The position numbers were made by a program, and so were the translations under genes. A stretch of DNA of 64,000 nt from a virus: positions 1 to 64,000 of the IMG/VR virus record IMGVR_UViG_3300045303_000221; one strand, given 5' to 3'. This document shows, one piece after another, positions 31,338 to 39,608 of this stretch; position 1 is the stretch's first letter, and every line of letters starts with the position of its first letter. Below the pieces are notes generated by a model. That model saw only the letters and a list, made by a program, of their open reading frames with translations, searched no databases and had not been told where the DNA came from.

Positions 31338-31570
31338 CGGCGCTGCGCCGGGCGTTCGCCTGGGACCTGATCGGCTTCGACGGCGCGTGCCGGACGCTCC
31401 CGAACGGCCGGGCGGTGTGGGAGGCCGTGGACTACGACGACTCCCGCACGCCCGCCCGCCGGAAGGTGAAACTGTCGCGGCTCGTGGTGGACGAGTCCGG
31501 GCTGCGGCAGGTGACGCGCTACGTCGATCCGGACCAGCCGATGGAAGTGCTGGCGGAGCCGTCGGCGTGA
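31334..31570 (+). CDS. Hypothetical protein, 78 aa
   Basis: GTG 31334 overlaps the previous stop. Product LRRAFAWDLIGFDGACRTLP, RRKVKLSRLVVDESGLRQVT. Soluble, unknown family. Overlaps the membrane-protein gene by four bases. Confidence 0.6.
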   Translation: MTALRRAFAWDLIGFDGACRTLPNGRAVWEAVDYDDSRTPARRKVKLSRLVVDESGLRQVTRYVDPDQPMEVLAEPSA

Positions 31571-32046
31571 TCATCCTGGCGTTCATCGTGCTGTGCGCGT
31601 TCGCCCCGCTGATGTGGGAGATGTTCAAGACCGCGCTGGTCGTGGCCGGGTGGGCGCTGGTCGCGGCCTGGGCCGCGCTGGTCGCGGTGTGGTGGATCGC
31701 CGTTGTGATCGTGACGGCGGTCGGCGAGGCGTGGCTGTGGTGGCGCGCTCGGCGGCGGCGGCGGGCGGAGTTGCTGGCGGCGGGCAGGTTTGTGCTGGAG
31801 GGCAAGCCGGTGGTGCGGCCGGTGGCGCTCGCGAACCCGGAGTGGTGGGACCTGATTCCGGACGATGCGTTCGTGCCGCCGCTCGGGTGGCGGGTGCGCA
31901 AGAAGCTGCGGCTGCCTGCGCGTCCGCTGCCGCAGGTGCCGACGCCGGGCCGGGCTGCGCTGCCTCCTGCCACGGTGCTGCCGCCGCCGCCCGCGCGGAA
32001 GAAGAAGCCGTCCGCCGAGGGCGCTACGCTTCGATCCTCAACCTAG
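31567..32046 (+). CDS. Membrane protein with Pro-rich tail, 159 aa
   Basis: GTG 31567 overlaps the previous stop. Two or three hydrophobic segments in residues 1-60 (IILAFIVLCAFAPLMWEMF; ALVVAGWALVAAWAALVAVW; WIAVVIVTAVGEAWLWW), then RARRRRR, which fixes the long C-terminal tail inside the cell. The tail is Pro-rich (LPQVPTPGRAALPPATVLPP). Followed by a terminator. Function unknown. Confidence 0.7.
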   Translation: MIILAFIVLCAFAPLMWEMFKTALVVAGWALVAAWAALVAVWWIAVVIVTAVGEAWLWWRARRRRRAELLAAGRFVLEGKPVVRPVALANPEWWDLIPDDAFVPPLGWRVRKKLRLPARPLPQVPTPGRAALPPATVLPPPPARKKKPSAEGATLRSST

Positions 32047-32060
32047 TCACTCCCGACCGA

Positions 32061-32084
32061 AGCCCGCCCCTCCGGGGGCGGGCT
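32061..32084 (+). terminator. Terminator with TCCG tetraloop
   Basis: 10-bp stem AGCCCGCCCC/GGGGCGGGCT closed by C(TCCG)G. Confidence 0.85.
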
Positions 32085-32109
32085 AGTCGCTCCCGGTGAC
32101 TGGCGGCTA

Positions 32110-32160
32110 GCGCACGGTGTGTGTTACAATTGAGGTGCGGGGACGACCCCCGCAGAGAGG
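32110..32160 (+). promoter_or_regulatory. Promoter-hairpin-RBS cassette for the helicase
   Basis: GCGCACGGTGTGTGT, TACAAT (32125-32130), hairpin GCGGGG/CCCCGC (32137-32153), AGAGAGG. Confidence 0.8.
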
Positions 32161-32167
32161 AACGCGG

Positions 32168-34555
32168 ATGAGCACAACGATCGCATCGCTGGAAGTGGCC
32201 GTTCAGACGCTCGCCGCGCGTGACACTGACCGCGCTTACGAGCGCAACGGCGTCGGCTACAACAAGGCCGACTCGTGGATCGGGCACGCGCTGGCCGAGA
32301 TCCCTGCGGACACCTGGGGCGACGAAACGACGTACGCAGCGTGGGCGATGCTGCGGAAGTACCGCGGCCAGCTTGCGGGGGCCGGGATCGACTTCGACGC
32401 GATCCCCGTCCCGGCTGAGCCGGAGTACGGCGAGGATGCGGCGCGCGACACGGCGCGCACGGCGGCGTACCGCTGGCGGGTCGAGAAGCGCCGCGCTGAG
32501 CGCCGCGCCGCGAACGTGCCGACGATCGAGATGGACGCCGGAGGGTTCGGCGTCCGGTTCCCGTACGACGAGGAGCTTGTCGCCGCGATCCGCGAGGTGC
32601 CCGACCGCCGCTGGGATCGCGACCGCACGGTGTGGGTCGTCGCGCCGAAGGGCGCTGCGGCGCTGGCGGCGTGGGCTGAGCAGTACGGCGCGCAGATGTC
32701 GGCAGAGGTGGAGTCGGCTCTCGCCGGGCTGGCCGAGTGGGCGGCGGCGGAGGCCGCGAAGCCCGCGAAGCGGCTGGAGATGAGCGGCGACACGATCCTC
32801 GTCTACTTCCCCTACGACTCCAGCATCGTCACGATCATGCGGAGCCTGAACGGCCGCTGGGACAAGGCGGCGTCGGTGTGGAAGGTGGCCGGGCGGCAGG
32901 CCGCGAAGCTGATCGACATGGCGCGCGAGCACGACTTCGACATCGCGCCGGAGATCCTGGCGGCGGTCGAGGCGCTGGAGACGCGCCGGGCCGCGAAGGT
33001 CGATGCCTCCCGCGCGCTGGACGCAGACCTGGACATCCCCGGCATCCGCGACGGGATGAAGCTGCACCCGTTCCAGCGGGCGGGCATCCGCTACCTCCTG
33101 GAGCACGCAGACGGGCGCGGGATCATCGGCGACGAGATGGGCCTCGGGAAGACGCCGCAGACGATGTGCACGGTGGAGCACGCCGACGCCTTCCCGTGCC
33201 TGGTGGTGGTGCCGAACCTCGTGAAGCTGAACTGGCTGCGCGAGATTGACCTGTGGCTGCCGGGCCGCTCGATCACCCTGCTCGACTCCAGCAAGACGGC
33301 CGAGGTGAAGACGGTGAGCTTCCGCCGCCATCTGCTCGCGGGCGGGGGTCGCCGGACGATCCGCACGAACGATCCGACGGCGGAGTTCATGGTCGTCAAC
33401 TACGACATCCTGCACAAGCTCCTGCCGCGCTTCAGCGGCAAGTCGCTGGGCGCGGTGATCTTCGATGAGGCGCACTACCTGAAGAACCCGAAGGCGCTGC
33501 GCACGAAGGCCGCGAACGCCATCGCGTCGATCGCGAAGCTGCGCCTGATGGCGACCGGCACGGCGATCCTGAACCGGCCGATCGAGCTTCTGTCGCCGCT
33601 GGAGATTCTGGGCCGGGCCGGGGAGTTCGGTGGCCGGTCGAGCTACCAGCGCCGCTACTGCAACGCGCACGAGGACTCTCGCGGTCACTGGGACGTGTCG
33701 GGTGCGAGCAACCTGCCGGAGTTGAACGAGCGGCTGCGCGAGGTCTGCTACGTGCGGCGCGATAAGCGCGACGTGCTGACCGAGCTTCCGCCGGTGCAGC
33801 GGCAGACGGTGCTGCTCCCGATCACGAACCGCAAGGAGTACGAGCGGGCCGAGGACGACGTGGTGCAGTGGGCACGCGACAAGGCCCGGACCGACCGCGC
33901 GTTCCACGCAACGCTGGGCGGCCTGACGGCGGCGGAGCGGACGGAGGCGATCCGGGCACACGCGGCGGAGGCTGGCACTCGCGCGATGGCGGCGGAGGCG
34001 CTGCGCCGGATGGGCGCGCTGCGCAAGCTGACCGGCGAGGGTAAGGTCGCTGCGGTGAAGGACTGGGTGACGGAGTTCCTGACCGAGGAAGACAAGCTGA
34101 TCCTGTTCACCTGGCACGTGGAGGGTGTGCAGGAGGCCCTGATCGACACCTTCCCCGGCTGCGCCCGGGTGCTGGCGTCGGACTCCAAGGAGCGCCGCGA
34201 CGCGGAGGTGGAGCGGTTCCAGACCGACCCGGACTGCAAGCTGATCGTCATCAGCCTGAACGTCGGCGGGGTCGGCCTCACGATCACCGCCGCGCATCAC
34301 CTGGCGTTCGTGGAGCTTCCCTGGCGGCCTGGTGATGTTGACCAGGCCGAGGGGCGCGCGTACGGTCGCCTGAACGATGCGCACGGCCTCACGAGCTACT
34401 TCCTGCTCGGCGAGGACACCTTCGATCTGGACATGGCTGACTTGCTGGACGAGAAGCGGATGGTGACCGACGCGGTGAACAGCGGCGCGGACGGCGCGAG
34501 CGGCGACTCGATCATGGCGAGCCTGGTCGCGAAGATGGCGGAGCGGGCGGCGTGA
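32168..34555 (+). CDS. SMARCAL1-like SNF2 helicase with two HARP-like modules, 795 aa
   Basis: ATG 32168 after AGAGAGGAACGCGG. Two similar N-terminal modules, GFGVRFPYDEELVAAIREVP ... RDRTVWVV (about 125-155) and ILVYFPYDSSIVTIMRSLNG ... ASVWKV (about 218-248), fit the HARP domain pattern that gives SMARCAL1 its annealing activity on forked DNA. The SF2 motor follows: HPFQRAGIRYLLEHADG, GDEMGLGKTPQTM (motif I), VVVPNLVKLNWLREI (Ia), VIFDEAHYLKNP (II), LMATGTAILNRPIEL (III), LILFTWHVEGVQE (IV), ISLNVGGVGLTITAA (V) and AEGRAYGRLNDAHG (VI). Likely remodels replication forks or recombination intermediates of phage DNA. Heads an operon that continues to about 37.1 kb. Confidence 0.88.
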   Translation: MSTTIASLEVAVQTLAARDTDRAYERNGVGYNKADSWIGHALAEIPADTWGDETTYAAWAMLRKYRGQLAGAGIDFDAIPVPAEPEYGEDAARDTARTAAYRWRVEKRRAERRAANVPTIEMDAGGFGVRFPYDEELVAAIREVPDRRWDRDRTVWVVAPKGAAALAAWAEQYGAQMSAEVESALAGLAEWAAAEAAKPAKRLEMSGDTILVYFPYDSSIVTIMRSLNGRWDKAASVWKVAGRQAAKLIDMAREHDFDIAPEILAAVEALETRRAAKVDASRALDADLDIPGIRDGMKLHPFQRAGIRYLLEHADGRGIIGDEMGLGKTPQTMCTVEHADAFPCLVVVPNLVKLNWLREIDLWLPGRSITLLDSSKTAEVKTVSFRRHLLAGGGRRTIRTNDPTAEFMVVNYDILHKLLPRFSGKSLGAVIFDEAHYLKNPKALRTKAANAIASIAKLRLMATGTAILNRPIELLSPLEILGRAGEFGGRSSYQRRYCNAHEDSRGHWDVSGASNLPELNERLREVCYVRRDKRDVLTELPPVQRQTVLLPITNRKEYERAEDDVVQWARDKARTDRAFHATLGGLTAAERTEAIRAHAAEAGTRAMAAEALRRMGALRKLTGEGKVAAVKDWVTEFLTEEDKLILFTWHVEGVQEALIDTFPGCARVLASDSKERRDAEVERFQTDPDCKLIVISLNVGGVGLTITAAHHLAFVELPWRPGDVDQAEGRAYGRLNDAHGLTSYFLLGEDTFDLDMADLLDEKRMVTDAVNSGADGASGDSIMASLVAKMAERAA

Positions 34556-35073
34556 CGACGCCGGTCGAGGCGTTGCTGTTGCTGCTGGGCGAGGCGCACG
34601 ACTACGTGGACCCGGCGCTGCATCCCGGCTTCCACGAGCGGGTGCACGAGGCCGTCGCTGCCTACGAGAAGCCCGGCTCGTTGTGGCTGGTCACGTCCGG
34701 CGAATACAGCGGCTTCGGCGTGGAGTTCGCGATGCCGTCCGAGGAGGCGGCCGAGGCGTGGTGCCAGCGCGTCCTGGAGGTGCACGGCCTGCGCTACGAC
34801 GTGCAGGAGGTGAGGCTGGTCGGCGACGAGGGGCCTGCGATCCTGACCTGGTACACGGCCCTCGTGACGCGGACGTTCCCGGACATGCAGGTCTTGACGC
34901 ATCAGGAGTTGGAGTTCGTGATGCCGAATCTGGTGCAGGCGAAGACGACGACGCAGACCCTGCCGAACGGCGAGTGGTCGGTGCACTCGATCGGCACCGA
35001 CAAGGATCGGGTGGTGAAGGCGGCGCACGATGCCGTCGCGACCGTTCGTGCCCGGGCGGCGGGCGTGTCGTGA
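34552..35073 (+). CDS. Hypothetical protein, 173 aa
   Basis: GTG 34552 overlaps the helicase stop by four bases, so it is coupled. Product: helical start (PVEALLLLLGEAHDYVDPAL), beta middle (GSLWLVTSGEYSGFGVEFAM), and a second domain (LEFVMPNLVQAKTTTQTLPN). The GS-type strand GYGVEF-like pattern is not diagnostic. No family recognised; a helicase partner is possible from position. Confidence 0.65.
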   Translation: MTTPVEALLLLLGEAHDYVDPALHPGFHERVHEAVAAYEKPGSLWLVTSGEYSGFGVEFAMPSEEAAEAWCQRVLEVHGLRYDVQEVRLVGDEGPAILTWYTALVTRTFPDMQVLTHQELEFVMPNLVQAKTTTQTLPNGEWSVHSIGTDKDRVVKAAHDAVATVRARAAGVS

Positions 35074-35312
35074 TCGACTCGGGGAAGGTCGAGCTTGTCG
35101 GCGTGGAGGACGACTACGAGGGCGGCGTGCGGCTCTACTACACGCACCGGTCGATGGGCGTCTACGCGCTCGTGACCGACCCGGAGTGGGTCGCGAAGGC
35201 GCGGCAGGCGTGGGCGGGGATGGGTCGCGTGTTCATCCCGCGGCCGGAGCGTGGGCGGCGGTTCCAGGATCGCGATGCAGAGCAGTTCCCCGGCCCCGAG
35301 TGGCGGCCGTGA
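35070..35312 (+). CDS. Hypothetical protein, 80 aa
   Basis: GTG 35070 overlaps the previous stop. Product [40 protein letters not shown]; beta-rich. Its stop overlaps the next ATG. Function unknown. Confidence 0.6.
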   Translation: MIDSGKVELVGVEDDYEGGVRLYYTHRSMGVYALVTDPEWVAKARQAWAGMGRVFIPRPERGRRFQDRDAEQFPGPEWRP

Positions 35313-35395
35313 TGACGTGGCTGCAGCGGATCACGATGGGGATCGTCGCGGCGCTGATCGTCGTCGGCGTCGTGACGGTGCTGGTGCGGCTATGA
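35312..35395 (+). CDS. Membrane microprotein, 27 aa
   Basis: ATG 35312 overlaps the previous stop; its own stop overlaps 35392. Consists almost only of one transmembrane helix ([19 protein letters not shown]) with an Arg at each end. Coupled overlaps on both sides support it despite its size. Confidence 0.55.
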   Translation: MTWLQRITMGIVAALIVVGVVTVLVRL

Positions 35396-35688
35396 CGAGC
35401 GAGCCGCGCCACTACCTGTTCGGCGGTGAGGACTACTACCCGAGCGCGCCGCCGGGCGACCTGATCCTTGTCGGCACGCTGGAGCAGTGCCGGGCGATGG
35501 CGGTGACGGTCGCCGACCGCGGCTACATACACCGCGAGGGCGGGATCGGCGGGACTCCGGTCTTCACGCTGCCGGAGAACAGCGACGACTTCTCGTTCAT
35601 GCGAATGTCGATCGAGTGGTGGCGGATCCTGAACGCGGACATGGAGGTGGTCGAGCATGGTGCGGACGACAACCCCTACGGCGGCTGA
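35392..35688 (+). CDS. Hypothetical protein, 98 aa
   Basis: ATG 35392 overlaps the previous stop (ATGA). Product [60 protein letters not shown]. Soluble, family unknown. Confidence 0.65.
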   Translation: MTSEPRHYLFGGEDYYPSAPPGDLILVGTLEQCRAMAVTVADRGYIHREGGIGGTPVFTLPENSDDFSFMRMSIEWWRILNADMEVVEHGADDNPYGG

Positions 35689-35691
35689 GCG

Positions 35692-36084
35692 GTGAGCGGC
35701 ATCCCGATCCTGTTCCGGGGGCGCAAGCGCCAGCCGGTCACGCACCACCTGGTGAACGGCGTGGTGGTCGAGAACAACGATCCGGACAAGCCGCGCTACA
35801 CGTACACGGACCTGCGGGGCGTGACGATCACGACTGACGACCGGCCGCCCGGGTTCAGCCGTCCGCCGTCGGTCTGGAGCATGAGGATCGCCGTGTCGTT
35901 GGCGGCGATCGCGGCGATAGGGATGTTCTCGCTGCTCGGCTACGTGACCGTCGTGTACGTCATCCAGGGGAAGCCGACGGCGCGCGAGCGCCAGAGGCAG
36001 AATGTCGCCGAGCTTCAGCGCGAGGTCGCCGAGTTGAAGCTGCGGGTCGATACGCTGTCTCTGCGGATCGAGGGAGAGCGATGA
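35692..36084 (+). CDS. Single-pass membrane protein with coiled coil, 130 aa
   Basis: GTG 35692, three bases after the previous stop. Cytoplasmic-type N-terminus, a transmembrane helix at about residues 66-90 ([20 protein letters not shown]), then a C-terminal coiled coil ([20 protein letters not shown]). This topology is seen in spanin-like and other envelope proteins, but nothing specific supports lysis. Overlaps 36081. Confidence 0.65.
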   Translation: MSGIPILFRGRKRQPVTHHLVNGVVVENNDPDKPRYTYTDLRGVTITTDDRPPGFSRPPSVWSMRIAVSLAAIAAIGMFSLLGYVTVVYVIQGKPTARERQRQNVAELQREVAELKLRVDTLSLRIEGER

Positions 36085-36422
36085 AGCCGGGCCAGTGGGT
36101 GCGCGACGTGAAGCTGTCGGACGGCCCGGAGGGTCAGGTGCTGAACGTGCGGGAGTGGTGGGGGCAGTCCGGCCAGCGGCCGACGTGGCTGCTCGTGCAG
36201 TGGCGCGGCGAGGCGGGGCCGCGATCGGTGGCGCTGGAGGCGGTGGAGTTCGTGCGCGAGGGGCCGGAGCGGATCGTCGTCGTGAGCCTGCCGGTGAGCG
36301 CGCTCGTGCAACTCGTGGACGCGGCGTTCTCGGCCGAGGGCGAGGGACAGGCGGACGCGGCGTGCTCGCGGAACCTGGTGGAAGCGCTCGGGGCGGAGTG
36401 GACTGGGATGGAGCCGTGGTGA
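36081..36422 (+). CDS. Hypothetical protein, 113 aa
   Basis: ATG 36081 overlaps the previous stop. KOW-like start ([40 protein letters not shown]) then a helical part ([20 protein letters not shown]). Overlaps the collagen-like gene. Function unknown. Confidence 0.65.
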   Translation: MKPGQWVRDVKLSDGPEGQVLNVREWWGQSGQRPTWLLVQWRGEAGPRSVALEAVEFVREGPERIVVVSLPVSALVQLVDAAFSAEGEGQADAACSRNLVEALGAEWTGMEPW

Positions 36423-37126
36423 CCCGCGCCGCCGTGGGGTTCGTCGTCGTGCTGCTCGTGACGGCTCCGGGCTGGAACTGGCAGTCGAAGCCGGGGCCGC
36501 CGGGGCCGCGCGGGAAGCCGGGCAAGACGGGCAAGCAGGGGCCGCGCGGGCCTCGTGGGTTCCGCGGCGTGCCGGGCGTGCCTGGTGCCCCTGGTGCGCC
36601 GGGTGCGACCGGCCCGCAGGGGCCTGCAGGGCCAGCTACGGGCGTCCCTGGGCCGCCGGGGGCTACGGGCGCGCAGGGTCCGCAGGGCGCTCAGGGGCCG
36701 CAGGGGCCGCCCGGACCGCCCGGCGCGACCGGCGGGCAGGGCGAGACTGGGCCGCGCGGGTCACGCGGGCCGCGAGGTTTACGAGGCCCGCGCGGGCCGA
36801 GAGGCGTCAGGGGCCAGCGTGGACCGCGCGGCGTCCGGGGTCGCACCGGCCCGCAGGGACCGCCTGGTCCTGGGATCACGGAGCCGGAGGTCGTGACGCA
36901 TCGCAGTGACAACAGCAATGCGGACGTGAAGACTTCGACGGCGACATGTCCACCAGGCACGTTTCTCACGGGCGGTGGATTCTCGACCAACCTGCTCGAT
37001 GAGCGTCTGACTCCCTTGCGGATGTTCCCGCACGGGCCGTCTTGGACGGTCACGGTAGCTGAGATCAACGGCGTCCCGAACAACGTTCTGTGGGACGTGA
37101 CGGCGTACGCTGTCTGCGTGTCGTAG
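36419..37126 (+). CDS. Membrane-anchored or secreted collagen-like protein, 235 aa
   Basis: GTG 36419 overlaps the previous stop (GTG 36416 also possible). Hydrophobic N-terminus ([18 protein letters not shown]) acts as signal or anchor. About 45 G-x-y triplets follow, rich in Pro, Arg and Gln ([20 protein letters not shown] and onward) with one short break (PATGV). The 75-residue C-terminal domain ([20 protein letters not shown] ... [11 protein letters not shown]) has two Cys and may nucleate the trimer. Exposed on virion or cell surface by inference. Confidence 0.8.
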   Translation: MTRAAVGFVVVLLVTAPGWNWQSKPGPPGPRGKPGKTGKQGPRGPRGFRGVPGVPGAPGAPGATGPQGPAGPATGVPGPPGATGAQGPQGAQGPQGPPGPPGATGGQGETGPRGSRGPRGLRGPRGPRGVRGQRGPRGVRGRTGPQGPPGPGITEPEVVTHRSDNSNADVKTSTATCPPGTFLTGGGFSTNLLDERLTPLRMFPHGPSWTVTVAEINGVPNNVLWDVTAYAVCVS

Positions 37127-37143
37127 AGACGAGAGAGGAGAGC

Positions 37144-37359
37144 ATGATGGAAAGGCTCAGAGAGGCGCTGGAGCGCGTGGCGCAGGCCCTGGGGCGGCTG
37201 CTGGAGGCAGTCGCGACGGCGCTGGACAACCTCGCGCTGTTGATCGAGCGGTCGGTACGGCGGCGGACGAGGCGGCTTGAGACGCGGCGGCTCGGTGATG
37301 CGCGGAGGATGGCACGGGGCGAGCCGAGGTTCGTGGCCGCGACGGTGCGGCGACGGTGA
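37144..37359 (+). CDS. Amphipathic helical protein, 71 aa
   Basis: ATG 37144 (ATG 37147 next) after GAGAGAGGAG. A long amphipathic helix (RLREALERVAQALGRLLEAV, ATALDNLALLIERS), then an Arg-rich tail (VRRRTRRLETRRLGDARRM). Could bind membrane or nucleic acid. Overlaps 37356. Confidence 0.6.
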   Translation: MMERLREALERVAQALGRLLEAVATALDNLALLIERSVRRRTRRLETRRLGDARRMARGEPRFVAATVRRR

Positions 37360-37616
37360 ACTGCCGGGGCTGTGGTGCGCCGGTGAAGATGCTGGCGACG
37401 TACGGCGGGTGGCGCTACTCGCCGCCGAAGATGATGCCGCTCGACCCGGACCCGGTGGAGAACGGCAACGTCGTGATCGAACCGCCGGACGGCGCGATCC
37501 CGGCGCGGGCGCGGGTGCTGAAGAAGGGCGAGGCGGAGAACCTGCCGGAGGGCACCCTGCGATACAGGAGCCACTTCGCGACTTGCTCGGAGGCGGACAA
37601 GTTTCGACGCCGATAG
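37356..37616 (+). CDS. Zinc-ribbon-type protein, 86 aa
   Basis: GTG 37356 overlaps the previous stop. NCRGCGAPVKMLATYGGWRY at the start and SHFATCSEADKFRRR at the end give C-x2-C / H-x3-C. This pattern is frequent in actinophage small proteins. Ends at the next leaderless promoter. Confidence 0.6.
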   Translation: MNCRGCGAPVKMLATYGGWRYSPPKMMPLDPDPVENGNVVIEPPDGAIPARARVLKKGEAENLPEGTLRYRSHFATCSEADKFRRR

Positions 37617-37619
37617 TGC

Positions 37620-37634
37620 TAAGCTCGCGGTGTG
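37620..37634 (+). promoter_or_regulatory. Leaderless promoter for 37632
   Basis: TAAGCT (37620-37625), six bases, GTG 37632. Confidence 0.6.
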
Positions 37635-38087
37635 AGTTTGGCTGACGGACTCAGAGAGGTGGCGATGGAGTGCGATCTACTTCTGCCGGACCAGGCGATG
37701 AAGCTCCGCGCGTTCGCGAGAACGCTGGACGAGGAGGCGGCGCAGGTGCTGGCCGCTCGCGAGGGGAAGTCGCACCGCTTCGGTCAGCCGACGGAGCACA
37801 AGGCGGCGCAGCGTCGCCTGCCGGGGTGGGGAACGCAGTGCGGCCTGCTGCTGAGGTCGATCGTGGAGCGCGGCCACGACGGCTACACCCAGAACGAGAT
37901 GGAGCGGATTCCGGGGATCAGGACGAACGCGCACCGCACCCGGAAGAACGACCTGGAGGACATGGGCCTGGTGATGGACTCGGGTCGCACCCGCAAGACG
38001 GAGACGGGCACGGACGCGATCGTGTGGATCGCGACGCTGAAGGGTCACCGCTGGCACGAGGAGAACGTACGACGCCGCGCGGGCTGA
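37632..38087 (+). CDS. Helical, possibly DNA-binding protein, 151 aa
   Basis: GTG 37632 is placed by the leaderless box. N-terminal helices (DGLREVAMECDLLLPDQAMK; LRAFARTLDEEAAQVLAARE), then a winged-helix-like part: LLLRSIVERGHDGYTQNEME, RIPGIRTNAHRTRKNDLEDM, GLVMDSGRTRKTETGTDAIV. The last block reads as HTH plus wing. Regulator role inferred. Confidence 0.6.
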   Translation: MSLADGLREVAMECDLLLPDQAMKLRAFARTLDEEAAQVLAAREGKSHRFGQPTEHKAAQRRLPGWGTQCGLLLRSIVERGHDGYTQNEMERIPGIRTNAHRTRKNDLEDMGLVMDSGRTRKTETGTDAIVWIATLKGHRWHEENVRRRAG

Positions 38088-38110
38088 CGCTGGCGCGACT
38101 GGCGACGCTG

Positions 38111-38245
38111 GTGCTGGTGGCGGCGATGACGGTGGTCATCGCTCAGATGACGCCGCCGTGGGCGCAGTCGATCCTGCTGGCGCTGGTCGCGTTCTACGGG
38201 ACGTTCGCGATGGCGATCTGGCAGGTCGTGGAGCGCGGCGAGTGA
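38111..38245 (+). CDS. Membrane microprotein, about 44 aa
   Basis: Start uncertain: GTG 38111 or 38117, ATG 38126, or a CTG at 38084 that would overlap the previous stop. Two hydrophobic stretches (VLVAAMTVVIAQMT; AQSILLALVAFYGTFAMAIW). The end overlaps the next gene by four bases, which supports the frame. Confidence 0.45.
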   Translation: MLVAAMTVVIAQMTPPWAQSILLALVAFYGTFAMAIWQVVERGE

Positions 38246-38337
38246 GCGCGATCGTCGTGTTCATCTGTCGGCGGTGCGGCAAGGAGATGCCGCCGATCCG
38301 GAAGTGCCCGCACTGCGATTACGAGCCTGGCCGATGA
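38242..38337 (+). CDS. Zinc-ribbon microprotein, 31 aa
   Basis: GTG 38242 overlaps the previous stop and its stop overlaps ATG 38334, both by four bases. The whole protein is a compact zinc ribbon: FICRRCGKEM and KCPHCDYEPG, two C-x2-C pairs 12 residues apart. Minimal rubredoxin-like knuckle; partner unknown. Confidence 0.6.
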   Translation: MSAIVVFICRRCGKEMPPIRKCPHCDYEPGR

Positions 38338-38615
38338 AGGCGATCTACAAGTACCCGCTGACGGTCGCCCGTGACCAGGAGGTGTGGCTGCGGGAGGGCG
38401 CGGCCATCCTGACGGTCGCGTACGAGGGGCAAGACCTGCGGCTGTGGGCGCTGTGCGACCAGTCGCGCGAACCGGAGATGCGGAAGGTCTGGGTGTTCGG
38501 CGACGGAGCGCCGGTGCCGGGCAGCGTCTATGCGGAGATGTACCTGACGAGCGTGTTCCATCCGGGCATCGGGCTGACGTTCCACGTGTTCGTGGAGCGC
38601 GAGGTGGCGGTGTGA
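38334..38615 (+). CDS. DUF7352-like protein, 93 aa
   Basis: ATG 38334. The pattern AIYKYPLTVARDQEVWLREG, AAILTVAYEGQDLRLWALCD, ending HVFVEREVAV fits the small phage family DUF7352 (KYPL ... q.v.lP.gA.iL.v..q....lWalv). Function of the family unknown. A more distant relative may be at 60686. Confidence 0.7.
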   Translation: MKAIYKYPLTVARDQEVWLREGAAILTVAYEGQDLRLWALCDQSREPEMRKVWVFGDGAPVPGSVYAEMYLTSVFHPGIGLTFHVFVEREVAV

Positions 38616-38821
38616 CCCCGAGCGAGATAGTGGCGCGGCTGCGTGCTCGCGCCGATCTCGCGGAAGTGACGCTGGCGCGGGGCATCGGCGCGGGCGTGAC
38701 AGGACACGGAACGCCGTACCCGCCGAGCCGGATCAAGCGCATCGAGGAGGCCGTCGCGCTCGACCGCGAGGCCGCCGACTTGATCGAGGTGCTGGGCGGC
38801 GTGCGAGAGGTGGCGGGGTGA
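38612..38821 (+). CDS. Hypothetical protein, 69 aa
   Basis: GTG 38612 overlaps the previous stop. Helical (SEIVARLRARADLAEVTLAR; RIEEAVALDREAADLIEVLG). Overlaps the HNH gene by four bases. Function unknown. Confidence 0.6.
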   Translation: MTPSEIVARLRARADLAEVTLARGIGAGVTGHGTPYPPSRIKRIEEAVALDREAADLIEVLGGVREVAG

Positions 38822-39195
38822 AGCGCTCGCCGATGAAGCGCACCCGGATCGAGCGGGACTGGACGGACGCGCGGGCGAAGTGCGTGGCCGAGGGCCGGTG
38901 CCGGGTGTGCGGGCGGAAGGGCAAGGTGGAGGCGGGGCACGTGATCGGCCGCGAGCATGACCGCCCGCGTACGCTGGGCGAGGCGAAGCTGTGGGTGAAC
39001 CCGCTGGACGTGGTGCCGCTGTGCACGACGCATCACCGGGCGTACGATCACCGGAAGCTCGACCTGCTCGGGGTACTGACGGTGGAGGAGCAGGCGCGGG
39101 CGGTGTACGTGGCGGGCGGGATGATCACGGCGCTGCGCCGGATCACGGGCAATCGCGAGGTTGCTGTCACGGAAGGCGCGTCGGCAGGCTTGTAG
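38818..39195 (+). CDS. HNH endonuclease, 125 aa
   Basis: GTG 38818 overlaps the previous stop. A zinc-supported HNH domain: CRVCGRKGKVEAGHVIG, then LDVVPLCTTHHRAYDHRKLD. The H in AGHVIG and HH in CTTHHRAYD are the expected metal and general-base residues, and CRVC plus C(T)THH form the structural zinc site. Such small HNH nucleases often sit near packaging genes or act as free homing-type enzymes; here it is 8 kb from the terminase, so its job is open. Confidence 0.85.
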   Translation: MKRSPMKRTRIERDWTDARAKCVAEGRCRVCGRKGKVEAGHVIGREHDRPRTLGEAKLWVNPLDVVPLCTTHHRAYDHRKLDLLGVLTVEEQARAVYVAGGMITALRRITGNREVAVTEGASAGL

Positions 39196-39199
39196 AGGT

Positions 39200-39379
39200 A
39201 TGGCGAATGACAAGACCCGACTCCACCAGGGCGCGCACGCGCGCACCGCATACGAGTGCTCGTGCGGCAAGATCGTCCACGGGAACGGTGCCCGCGCGTC
39301 GCACCGCGCAGCGCACGAGCGGCGCGGCGAGTTCGTGACCCTGCGGCGCTACAACCCGTACAACGCGGCGAAGCCCTAG
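39200..39379 (+). CDS. Small C2H2-like zinc finger protein, 59 aa
   Basis: ATG 39200, five bases after the previous stop. YECSCGKIVHGNGARASHRA followed by AHERRG gives C-x-C ... H-x3-H, a short C2H2-type finger, with basic surroundings. Its TAG stop forms the first half of the next TAGACT box. DNA binding is inferred. Confidence 0.6.
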   Translation: MANDKTRLHQGAHARTAYECSCGKIVHGNGARASHRAAHERRGEFVTLRRYNPYNAAKP

Positions 39380-39391
39380 ACTCACCGGATG
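39377..39391 (+). promoter_or_regulatory. Leaderless promoter for 39389
   Basis: TAGACT (39377-39382), six bases, ATG 39389. The TAG is also the stop of 39200. Confidence 0.65.
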
Positions 39392-39595
39392 GCTGAATAC
39401 CGACTGTGGCTGCGCGGTGGCGCGAGCCTTGAGATTGACGAGGAATCGCGCGAGCACCTGATCAGCTACTTCGCGGCGGAGGATCGCGGCGACATCCACG
39501 ACCCGCCGACGATGATGCAGTTGACCAGTCCGCAGGGCAAGCAGATGGACGTGCGGATCAAGGCCGTGGACGCGATCACGTTCAACACCGCCTAG
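39389..39595 (+). CDS. Hypothetical protein, 68 aa
   Basis: ATG 39389 set by the leaderless box. Product YRLWLRGGASLEIDEESREH, TMMQLTSPQGKQMDVRIKAV: small beta-alpha-beta protein. Single-gene unit before the exported block. Confidence 0.65.
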   Translation: MAEYRLWLRGGASLEIDEESREHLISYFAAEDRGDIHDPPTMMQLTSPQGKQMDVRIKAVDAITFNTA

Positions 39596-39608
39596 CGCTT
39601 GCCCTAAC

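Noticed and set aside
235-32160. CRISPR array made of the GCGGGG...CCCCGC repeats
   Set aside because: Copies are hundreds to thousands of bases apart, each just upstream of a gene; no regular spacers and no cas genes.
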